From the NCBI GenBank assembly GCA_012862575.1, contig BLSF01000031.1, positions 310,001-374,000 of the forward strand: DNA of 64,000 nucleotides, written 5' to 3'. This DNA comes from Parietichytrium sp. I65-24A (Eukaryota; Sar; Bigyra; Thraustochytrida; Thraustochytriidae). This document shows positions 30,767 through 39,444 of this stretch, piece after piece. The first letter of the stretch is position 1. Each line of letters opens with the position of its first letter. Both the position numbers and the translations under genes were made by a program. The notes beneath the pieces were generated by a model, which saw only the letters and a list, made by a program, of their open reading frames with translations, searched no databases and was not told where the DNA came from.

Positions 30767-32380
30767 TTACAAGACGAAAAGAATACTTGCCACGAACAAC
30801 TCGAGCGAGATTCTACTCACAGAAGCGCTCGAAGCGCTCGGAGCCTTGCCAATCGCAGATTGAAATGGCGTTCCGGGCAGCTCCGCGGTGTATCCACCAA
30901 AGTTGCTGTATAACGCGCACTGAGGAAAGGCCTCCCAATTGTACCGCACCGAGGAAGGTGGTGCAAGTGTGTCTGTCCTCGGGAGAGTCAGCTCGATACG
31001 CTCGGCCATACTGTCGATCTTTGGCCCCGCTCTGACCCAGCTCTGGTTGCTGTCATAGTACACTTCGAAAGGGCTTTCCTCGCAGCACGCCTGGCAGTCG
31101 CTTGTGCCGTTGAAAAATAGATCGTTGGCGGTTCCAGACTCATACCGAATACTTACAGTGCCGCTGTTTGAGTCAAACTCTGCGGCCGAAAAGACGGGTC
31201 CAGTGGTGCTCTTGACGAGGGAATGATCGTCGTACGCGACTCGCAATATGGAGAGACTCATTCGCTTTCCAACTGTGACTTTGTTTTTGGGGTGAATGTC
31301 CCTCCTGTTCCCAATGTCGATGGCGAGAGCATAGCCAACATTCTCCAATGCCAGCGCCTTCATCTGAGCGTCGCGCAGAGGTGCATAGTTTTGGGGCTCA
31401 AAACCTGCAAGCTGAACGAAGAAGAATGGCAAATCTTTCGTCCCGATTGCTCTTCTCCAGTCAGCAATCATTGCAGGAAACCGGCATGCGTACGAATTGC
31501 TGTCCTGCCAATTGGATTCTCCCTGGTACCAGAGCACAGCTTTGAACCTCATCGGCAACAAAGCAGTGATCAACCCGTACCATAACGTGCTCGGCTGCGC
31601 ATTCGAAACAAGCGAAGAGAAGTAGGGGAGCAGCGAAGATTTCGTTACCGTTCCTCCACAAGTTTCGTCCTCAAGCGCTTCGGGAGAGCTAAAGTCCTCA
31701 ATTGGCATCCCACCCCAGTAAGAACAGACCAGCCCAATTGGCACCTTTCCATCAAAGCGTTCGTAGATGTTCAAGCCGGAAAAGTAGCAAACAGCGGATG
31801 GATATGAAAAGCCATCCGTTCCGAAATTCTCAGGTTTATCCAGATTCCATCCTTTCGCTGGTGTTCTGGAAGGGATATCAAACTGTGGGGCATTGGTGCG
31901 CACGCGGTTCGCCGCCCAGAACCGAATGCGGGGGTAGTGTACTGACTCGTTCACGGCCGCTTTCCCTGTAAAGTCCCCGCTCACAGCGAATTCCATGTTG
32001 CTCTGTCCGCTGCACAGAAGAACGTCCCCAAACAGGACGTCCTCGAGGACTACCTCACTATCACAATCCTTGAGCACAATGGAATTGCTTTGGGTGCTCG
32101 CAGGCCGGGGAGAGAGTCTGAGTTCCCACGCGTCTCCGTTCGCTGCCGCGACGGTCGACTCGAGCAGCTGCGCATTTTCATCGTACAGTGCCAAGCTCAC
32201 CTGTGCTCCGGAACAATTCGTGCGCCCCCACACTCGCGCACTCTCCGGCTCGCGCTGGAGCACCATCGCCGACGAAATGAACGACGGCAATGTGATTTTG
32301 CCACTCGCAACGTCTGCACACAGCACTGCCACGAGCACGAACGCCAGCCATAGGCGCGTCTTGTGAGCGACCAACTCCAT
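30767..32380 (-). CDS. SIAE: Secreted sialate O-acetylesterase-like SGNH hydrolase, copy 1
   Basis: 537 residues, single exon, ATG at 32380. The N-terminus RLWLAFVLVAVLCADVASG is a signal peptide. The fold is an SGNH/GDSL-type esterase: LLCSGQSNMEFAVSG contains the nucleophile Ser, AVLWYQGESNWQDS the QGE motif, and GNRRDIHPKNKVTVGKRM the catalytic Asp-x-His. Sialate O-acetylesterases remove O-acetyl groups from sialic acids in the secretory route; some relatives act on plant or algal acetylated sugars, so the substrate is open. The C-terminus (SASSASVSRIS then LELFVASILFVL) resembles a GPI-anchor signal of small residues plus a hydrophobic tail. Part of the tandem duplication. Confidence 0.88.
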   Translation of the reverse strand: MELVAHKTRLWLAFVLVAVLCADVASGKITLPSFISSAMVLQREPESARVWGRTNCSGAQVSLALYDENAQLLESTVAAANGDAWELRLSPRPASTQSNSIVLKDCDSEVVLEDVLFGDVLLCSGQSNMEFAVSGDFTGKAAVNESVHYPRIRFWAANRVRTNAPQFDIPSRTPAKGWNLDKPENFGTDGFSYPSAVCYFSGLNIYERFDGKVPIGLVCSYWGGMPIEDFSSPEALEDETCGGTVTKSSLLPYFSSLVSNAQPSTLWYGLITALLPMRFKAVLWYQGESNWQDSNSYACRFPAMIADWRRAIGTKDLPFFFVQLAGFEPQNYAPLRDAQMKALALENVGYALAIDIGNRRDIHPKNKVTVGKRMSLSILRVAYDDHSLVKSTTGPVFSAAEFDSNSGTVSIRYESGTANDLFFNGTSDCQACCEESPFEVYYDSNQSWVRAGPKIDSMAERIELTLPRTDTLAPPSSVRYNWEAFPQCALYSNFGGYTAELPGTPFQSAIGKAPSASSASVSRISLELFVASILFVL

Positions 32381-32580
32381 CTTTTACACACTTGCAAACT
32401 TTTCCCCTCCCTAAACGACCGCTCCTTTCGGCATGTAGCGCACACACACAGAGTCCAGTCCCAATGATTTGAGCCTGCCGTGCCTCAAGTGCAATCGCTC
32501 GAACTGCAGCGCGATCTCGCGATCCGGCGCTATCGTCTCGCACTTATTCTGAGTTGTTAGACTGAGTGAGCCATAGTTAC

Positions 32581-32924
32581 CATGCAAATACTGCGAGGCA
32601 ATGCTTTGAATGTTTGAAGAAAAGAGTGATTCTGAACGACTCTCTCTCTATGAAGAGTGTAAATTGTGCCATTGATTTTGCCCAAGCTTCTTTCTTCTTC
32701 AGAGGTGAAAAAGGGATAGTTCTCGCAGACGTCTGTTCGACGCTTTGTCATTGTCTGGCCAGGGCTCTATGCGCGTTTATTGACGGTTTGAGCTCTGCTA
32801 TTGCGAAGAGGAGAACGGAAGATGGCAAGAACGACTGAAGGAATGAAACTTTACAGTTAATCTGTCGGTGGTGATTATAAGACGAAAAGAATTCTTGCCA
32901 CGAACCACTCGAGCGAGATTCTAC
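32581..32924. other. Duplicated downstream flank of the esterase, copy 2
   Basis: Near-identical to 30473-30766. It is the 3' flank of copy 2 and, by position, also the upstream region of copy 1. Confidence 0.8.
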
Positions 32925-33384
32925 TCATAGAAGCGCTCGAAGCGCTCGAGCGCTCGGAGCCTTGCCAATCGCAGATTGAAATGGCGTTCCGGGCAGCTCC
33001 GCGGTGTATCCACCAAAGTTGCTGTATAACGCGCACTGAGGAAAGGCCTCCCAATTGTACCGCACCGAGGAAGGTGGTGCAAGTGTGTCTGTCCTCGGGA
33101 GAGTCAGCTCGATACGCTCGGCCATACTGTCGATCTTTGGCCCCGCTCTGACCCAGCTCTGGTTGCTGTCATAGTACACTTCGAAAGGGCTTTCCTCGCA
33201 GCACGCCTGGCAGTCGCTTGTGCCGTTGAAAAATAGATCGTTGGCGGTTCCAGACTCATACCGAATACTTACAGTGCCGCTGTTTGAGTCAAACTCTGCG
33301 GCCGAAAAGACGGGTCCAGTGGTGCTCTTGACGAGGGAATGATCGTCGTACGCGACTCGCAATATGGAGAGACTCATTCGCTTT
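32925..33384 (-). CDS. Sialate O-acetylesterase-like, copy 2, partial at an assembly gap
   Basis: The last 153 or so codons of a second copy, running into the N at 33385. From KRMSLSILRVAYDDHS on it is virtually identical to copy 1. The end differs: an extra 8 bp inside a gagcgctc-type repeat shifts the frame, so copy 2 ends GKAPSARALRALL with a stop instead of the hydrophobic tail. If copy 1 is GPI-anchored, copy 2 would be freely secreted. The missing 5' part is probably an assembly artefact rather than a true deletion, because its 5' flank resumes after the N. Confidence 0.75.
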
Positions 33385-33385
33385 N
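33385..33385. other. Assembly gap (single N)
   Basis: One N where about 1.2 kb of the second esterase copy should be, judging from copy 1. Confidence 0.95.
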
Positions 33386-33520
33386 GAGAGTCCAGTCCCA
33401 ATGATTTGACCCTGCCGTGCCTCAAGTGCAATCGCTCGAACTGCAGCGCGATCTCGCGATCAGGTGCTATCCTCGCTCTGATTCTGAATTGTTAGACTGA
33501 GTGAGCCAAAGTTACCACGT

Positions 33521-36500
33521 ACCGGTACTCGAAAGGCGGGGGTACCCTATTCCGCGCGGTTCGTTGTTCCTTGGAAGTTGGTGGTGATCTTACCGAGTCG
33601 GGGATCCACATTCCTGCTCTGCTAAGGATACCTGAATTCATATATAATGTCTGAATTGCAGTATTTTGATCTGAACGAGCTCCCTGTTCTCTACTTAATT
33701 GATATTATTCAAAAAAAAAGTTTTTTTGAGCATCTGCGAAACCAGGGCGGAAAGTTTTGTATGAAAAACAGAAAATAGGTCTTATTATTGATTAGGTATT
33801 TCTATTTCGGGGTCTTATTGAAAGTCCTACTCGAGTTTCTCCAGTTCGAATAATCGAGGTCTGATTTTTTAAAAAAACTTCCTAAGGAAAACAATTACGT
33901 CATTTTGCTAAGACTCTTGCAAAATGTCCATTTTGCGCGGGATAAGGTACTAGTATCCCCCCCTTTAACATTTGACAGGCATTGACAGTGAGAACATTCA
34001 TCATTCATTGTCAGAACAGAATTCAGGGTTACATTACCTGGCACTGAGTACAGTCGGAGAGACTTGCACCTTTCGAGCGCTTTCGTAGCCTGTGAGTCGG
34101 CAACCTGAGCTGAGCGTTTGCGGCCAAAAGTCTCCGAAACGTCTCCGTGCGAACGCGTTGGCCCATTTCAGTAGCTCGCTGTGTCGGCTGCGCAGAGTGC
34201 GCAGAGGATCTTTTTCTGCGATCGCATTCTCGTTTCCTCTCCAAAATCCAAACTTTCATTTCTCAAATTGTTCATGAATGAATGTTCATCGTTGAAGTGA
34301 TGAACAACAACTTTAGCTGAAACAAGCGCCAAGTCTGGACTTGGCCCGTCCGTTTCGTGCGTGGAAGAATACAACAAGTGAGTGTACTCGCCACAATCAT
34401 CACAACGGTCGAATGCCGCGATGAAATGAAAAGGGAAGCAAGCGAAGCAAATCAAAGCAAAAAGAAAGACGAGAGATGAGTGAGCTCAATTTGAATTATT
34501 GCTGACAAAGAATGGCACGTATTACTCACAGTCAGTACATGATTCCGCAAGAACAAAGTGTTTCGCAAGCCTCGAGACAGCCGGACCGGACCGGACCGCC
34601 TTCGTTCAAGTTGACGTTGCCTCACTGCGTTGACTAACAACTTTCTTCTCTACCTTGGATGAAAGAAAAAAGATACAACTACATTCACAGTATGAACTGT
34701 TCCTCCCTCTAATGAATGAATGAATCAATCAATCTGTGTATGAAATGCTCACATAAATAGCATCATTTTCGGACATCTCCGATCGCTGCCGTCATCCTCA
34801 TGATTATCTATTACTATAATAAAATGATAAAAACCACCAATCAGCCAATCGAAGACCAGCCAATCAGAATGCCGACCGGCCGACCACCCGCTCGAGTGCA
34901 GATCGGCGGCTGGCGCGATTGACAGTGTCAAGTTGGATATCGTTTTGTTGTGATTGAGCAACGAGAAAAAGTTGTGACAGCGCTCTGTTGTTGCCAGCTC
35001 TAGATTAGCGAGGTAGAGCAGAGAGAAGAAGAAGAAAGGATAACTTATTTGCGAGAAAGTCCCAGAGCGTCAACCAATCAAACATTGGTTCACTGTCATC
35101 AGTTGCAAGAAGTCGTGTTCGACCAACTCGAAGCGTCTTGAAACGAACGACAGACATGGGAAGGAAGCATCCATTGATCTGACCTGATCTGACCAAAGTT
35201 CGCGAGCGATGAACTTCTTACTGCTTGAACAGTCACGGATCGCCCGTTGCTGGAGTGATTGGAAAGCTTCTCAGGCTCATCGACAAACTTTTCTACTCAG
35301 CAATCGTTCACATGCTTCCATGTGTCCCGTCGAAACTTGTGTACCCAGTAGGCTAGTACGGAGAGCTGGCCCGCTAAAGCGTTGCCTATCGCGCGACTAC
35401 AGACGCGGGCACTGAGGACTTGGTTCACTCCAGCAACGCACTGAACGGGATGGATGGAGCCCATCGGCTACTGAGAGTGAGTTAGTCAAAGATAACTGTA
35501 CCACATAAACGTGAAGATGATGAGCCAGCTTTTGCAATTGCAACTCACTCAGAGTGTCAAGTCTCAATCGGACGCTCGTTCTATCTCGCTGACTTTGGGT
35601 GAGTCAGGCGCTGCTTGGAAGTTTTAAGAAGTTACTCGTGCTCAACTCAATCAAAGGCAAAGAAAGAAAATGTTGGGAATAGGAAGAAGGGACAGCGAAG
35701 AGTGAAGCAATACTATGGCGTGTGGCTCTTCCTCCGTCCCTTATTTCCCCCTACTCTCTTGCCATATCCAGCCAACCTCTAGAATAACTCATTACATTAG
35801 TCTCTTTGAGCGAGCGAAAGAGCAGAGAGAGAGAAAAAGAGCGTCCCTTCCGAGTGGCCACGAAGAGCAAATTCCAGTTGTCCAGTTGGATGTCTACTCA
35901 GTACCAATGAGCGCACTCAGCAGTTGGAAGATGTTGGAAGCATTTGGAAGCACTGAAGCGAAAAGCAGTTGCACCAACTAACAAGATATGCATGCACTCA
36001 CTCGCTCACTCGATCGATCACTAGCTAGTAGGCACAAGTGGAAAGGGAAAGAGTGAACTGAGCTAAGTGACATAGACAGGAACGTAGGCCTCGCGACTTA
36101 CGAGAAGTTTCTTTACACGGGAACGTGTTAAAAGCTTATTCGACCAAGTAGAATAGTGCAGCTTGGAGGAAGGAGGAAAGAGCGAGTGGTGAAAGGGCTA
36201 GTCAGGCTAGTCTTCGGCTAGGTCAAGCCGTAGCAGTGCACGTGGCTCGAAAGAGCGCTTGTAAGCCAAATGACCCAAGAGACCCAAGCAACATCAAGAC
36301 ATCAAGCAACCCCGCCAAGAAGTCCCTGAAGTCTCGTGAGTCTTCTTAGGTTGGCAGTTCTCGCAGTTCGCGAATGTTTGTTTGGTGAGTTTGGTGCTGG
36401 TTTTCCGGTTTACAGTGTTTACAGTGAGCGACCATCGTGACCGTCAGCTTGACCGCGACGTTGCCATAAACTTGGAGCCGACAACACACTCTGCAGAGAG

Positions 36501-36548
36501 CGAGCGAGCGCGGCTGACGTTGGAGAGTTTTGGCAGAAAGTTGGCAAC
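33521..36548. other. Three-kilobase stretch without a recognised gene
   Basis: No open frame shows a recognisable product and no tRNA, rRNA or U-RNA signature is seen. It contains A/T runs (aaaaaaaaagttttttt at about 33710), short AATG/AATC repeats and several CCAAT-like sites. The last few hundred bases are presumably the TMEM181-like leader and promoter. A possible exon-like ATG frame from 35517 (MMSQLLQLQLTQSV) ends at a gtgagt, but no partner exon could be found. Confidence 0.55.
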
Positions 36549-38093
36549 ATGTTCGAGCACGCCAAAGGTGGGAGGAAGGTCAAGGCGGACAAGCTGAACA
36601 CGAGGAGGCGGCTGCAAATCGTGGTGTTTTGGCTCGCGTCCCTTTGCGTGTCGCTGTTCCTGGGACTAGGCGGGCCAGTCTCCAAGTTCACGACTGCGCC
36701 GGTGAACGACTTTGGAACGGCGGTGCCGCTCGGCTACTCGACGGAAGGGTGGGAAGGCAGGTTTATGTTTGGCAACCTGTACTCCAACTGGCTCGAGGTA
36801 TCTTTCGCAATCAATGTCGACTCGGAGGAGCGCACGGAGATCAAGTCCAAGCTCTCGAAAGACATTGTCCTTTTTCTCAGCTGGACTGGGACGGACTCTG
36901 ATGGCAATGAGGTGGGATTCTACAATGATACCATCGAAAGGCCTATTAATTGCCGGAGAACGAGATCCGAGTCGAACGCACCAATTGTGTGCGACGAAGT
37001 TCTTGTTTTTCGCGATAGCTTCGTCACTTCATCGGTTTACTCTTTCAACGTCAGGATCCCATCGGAGCACTTTGACGAAGTGACCTTCATCAAATCCGTG
37101 GACTTTTACTACTCGTACGAGAATCTGAAGTACGCGATCTGGGAGATCCGGCTCAACTATCTGTGCTTTGGTATCTCACTCTTCGCCACCATCTACTGGT
37201 ACTACACTTGCCGTATTGACAGCATGAGGTACAGGAGCTCCACTGACAAGGACTACGACATGGGCGCGCGCAGGGGCCTTTGCCAGATGATGTGCTGCTG
37301 CTGCCCGCGCTCCTGCTGCCCTTACGAAACGGGGGTTCAGCGGTGGATCTTCGTTCTTGTTGTCGGTCTCATGTGCTTCAACCAGCCTTTCTACGGGTTT
37401 CAGTACGTCAATGACGAGAAGGTTCGCGCAATCTTCTTGGTACTATCGGTGATGATGCAAATGTTCTTCTTCTGCGCGCTCCTCATGTTCTGGATCTTTG
37501 CGTTCGAGTCCATGTACCGCAGCTCTCCGGTACGCGGCATCTTTATGGCCGTGCGCTACCTGTACTTCTTCTCGTTCTGGCTTGGCTGCAGCGTCCTCTA
37601 CGGTCAGGTTGTACATGCCAAGATCTACAATCGTGTGTACGACTGGTGGAACGACACGCTCTATTTGACCCACATCAAGTACTTCTTCCTGGCGTATGGT
37701 GCAACGTACATTCTGTGGCTTGCGTATGTATTCGTGCGCAGCGTCGGAGGGGCTACTGATAAAAAACGCGACCGTTTCTTGCAAATATGCCACATCTGGC
37801 GGGTGTTCGTTCTCTTGGCTGGCCTTGCAATCGGGTGCCTGTTCTATGAAGACCCAAGGCACTCACGATTCACCTTCTTCTTCCAGTTCGTGATCAACTT
37901 TTACATTGTGGAGGTGGTGTACTTGTACGCCCCCGTCGCATCCCGCTCTACCACCCTGGATGGGGGTGATATCGGAGAAGACGAGGGCTACCAGGTCGAA
38001 GTTCCAACAGTGTCGCCTCGAATGGATGACCGTAACGCCATTTCCAAGGACAAGAATACGGACACCACTCAGGTCAACCTCGCTCTTGTATAA
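36549..38093 (+). CDS. TMEM181/Wntless-like seven-TM GOST-type protein
   Basis: 514 residues, single exon. A basic cytosolic start (KKVK/RRR-like) precedes a hydrophobic helix at about 24-44 (LQIVVFWLASLCVSLFLGLG). A lumenal beta-rich domain (about 45-200) is followed by seven or so hydrophobic helices, for example LCFGISLFATIYWYYTC, WIFVLVVGLMCFNQPFYGF, MMQMFFFCALLMFWIFAFES and FFFQFVINFYIVEVVYLYAP. The sequence FNQPFYGF and the GOLD-plus-7TM plan match the Wntless/TMEM181 branch of GOST proteins, which handle cargo in the Golgi and endosomes. TMEM181 fits better than Wntless itself because no Wnt is expected in a protist. The cargo is unknown. Confidence 0.78.
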   Translation: MFEHAKGGRKVKADKLNTRRRLQIVVFWLASLCVSLFLGLGGPVSKFTTAPVNDFGTAVPLGYSTEGWEGRFMFGNLYSNWLEVSFAINVDSEERTEIKSKLSKDIVLFLSWTGTDSDGNEVGFYNDTIERPINCRRTRSESNAPIVCDEVLVFRDSFVTSSVYSFNVRIPSEHFDEVTFIKSVDFYYSYENLKYAIWEIRLNYLCFGISLFATIYWYYTCRIDSMRYRSSTDKDYDMGARRGLCQMMCCCCPRSCCPYETGVQRWIFVLVVGLMCFNQPFYGFQYVNDEKVRAIFLVLSVMMQMFFFCALLMFWIFAFESMYRSSPVRGIFMAVRYLYFFSFWLGCSVLYGQVVHAKIYNRVYDWWNDTLYLTHIKYFFLAYGATYILWLAYVFVRSVGGATDKKRDRFLQICHIWRVFVLLAGLAIGCLFYEDPRHSRFTFFFQFVINFYIVEVVYLYAPVASRSTTLDGGDIGEDEGYQVEVPTVSPRMDDRNAISKDKNTDTTQVNLALV

Positions 38094-38248
38094 CTCTTCT
38101 CAATTCTTAACACTTACTCTAGAGTCGGCCGGTGGAGTTTGCTCGCTTGCCCGCTTTCGTCGCCACCACGTGACGTATCGTGACGTGATGATGCGGAAGC
38201 TGCTCGCTGTAATGTAAATAAACATAGTCACTCCCCCGAAGAAACAAA

Positions 38249-38488
38249 TCAGTGAATAAACTTTCCAACGCTTTCTGTGAACCCCCCATCCAGGTCTGTC
38301 AGCGCATTTTTCAAAACACGAACTTTACGGTCAAACGAGTCTCCATCGAAATGAAAACCATGCTTCTGCACTCTCGAAACGAATCTTGAGCTTTGGCTAC
38401 GTTTCCCCTCTCTCGCGTTGAGGCAGACTGCCTTCACTTCAGAACATTTTTCAATGAAGTTGGTCTCGATCAAGTACCGGTACAACAA
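38249..38488 (-). CDS. Coding-like orphan 3' exon or gene remnant
   Basis: An open frame of about 80 codons ending in TGA at 38249, with codon use like the neighbouring genes: ETNFIEKCSEVKAVCLNARE, SSRFVSRVQKHGFHFDG and DLDGGFTESVGKFIH. There is no ATG start; the frame closes at a stop near 38520. A pyrimidine-rich stretch ending in gatcgag just upstream could be a splice acceptor, but no convincing partner exon is visible up to 39.4 kb. I do not recognise the family. It could be the last exon of a spliced gene or the remains of a dead one. Confidence 0.4.
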   Translation of the reverse strand: MLYRYLIETNFIEKCSEVKAVCLNAREGKRSQSSRFVSRVQKHGFHFDGDSFDRKVRVLKNALTDLDGGFTESVGKFIH

Positions 38489-39444
38489 AAAGGAGACAGA
38501 CGTTGACTTTCATCTTTTATAACAATTGAAGATTGAAAATCGATCGATTGATGCCTGATGATTGATGATTGATGATGACATGTGCACATTGTTTGGTCAT
38601 GTGAAAACTCAGTCTATCTATCTACGTAGTACGTACAAGACACCACTAGAGAGGGTATCGATCTCATAGAAATAAATATAAGACCTTCACGAGGGAAAAA
38701 AAAGGCGAGCGAAGGTACCGGTACCAATTCATAGCTAGTACCGGTACCACTTTCTCCCCACAGAGTGTAATACGAGGGTAGATTATCTCCAACTCAGATC
38801 GACCAAACGGCAAGAGCTACCCTCTTAAACATGTATTACCATAAAGTATAGTACATTTATCCCCAGAGGATCTTTGGAGGACCAGCATTTCAGACTCTGT
38901 GAATTGTTGCGCGGAGACTAACGATTCTTTAACCGAAACAGTATTGTATCGTTCGCTAGGGCGCAACACGAGGGAGGATTTTTCAGACTTGTTTGTCAAA
39001 ATCAGTTCAGAATTGAAGCGAAAGGAACGCAATGCGCGGAACGGAAGCAGAGCACAGTTGCGTTCCGCGCGGAAAGAGTGGCAAGCGAAGTGGTTTCTGC
39101 CATACTGCGACGCCGAGGACAAACGCAGAGTGTGGTTGCGGCGATCGCGAAAAGGGTTCCACAGTCGCGGACGCCCTTCTCGCAACGAGCTGCGGGTCCA
39201 AAGAGTGAGTGGAGTGACTGGAGGGGCAATCAAAGAGCGGATCAGCAGCGAGAGAGTGTTTGCAGTGTTTGCGCAGGTCAGAAGTCAGAATTTGAACAGA
39301 GTTGTCGAATTTGAACAGAGTTGAGACGCGTTCATCCAGTCGATTAGTTGGCGAAGCTTCAGTTGGTGGGTGATTGTGGATAGATTGTAGCTCTCGGAGA
39401 GGGCTTTGTGACTTCCAAGGGAGGCTATTAATTCCTGCGCAAGG
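38489..39444. other. Intergenic region upstream of the nuclear-type gene
   Basis: AT-rich with ggtaccggtacc-type palindromes at about 38716-38748. Long open frames on both strands (38899-39324 plus; 39007-39498 minus) look like shadows of a biased sequence; none has a recognised product. Confidence 0.55.

Larger units (their letters stand above)
30473..33520. repeat. Tandem segmental duplication, unit about 2.1 kb, second copy collapsed
   Basis: Copy 1 is 30473-32580 and copy 2 begins at 32581; both start catgcaaatactgcgag. Copy 2 follows copy 1 almost base for base to 33384 (equivalent to about 31268), meets a single N at 33385, then resumes with sequence matching about 32447-32575 and ends near 33520. 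Roughly 1.2 kb of copy 2 is therefore missing at the N. Confidence 0.93.

Noticed and set aside
33820-33870. B-box-like gttcgaat suggesting a tRNA
   Set aside because: No A box and no cloverleaf can be drawn around it; no tRNA was found anywhere in the window.
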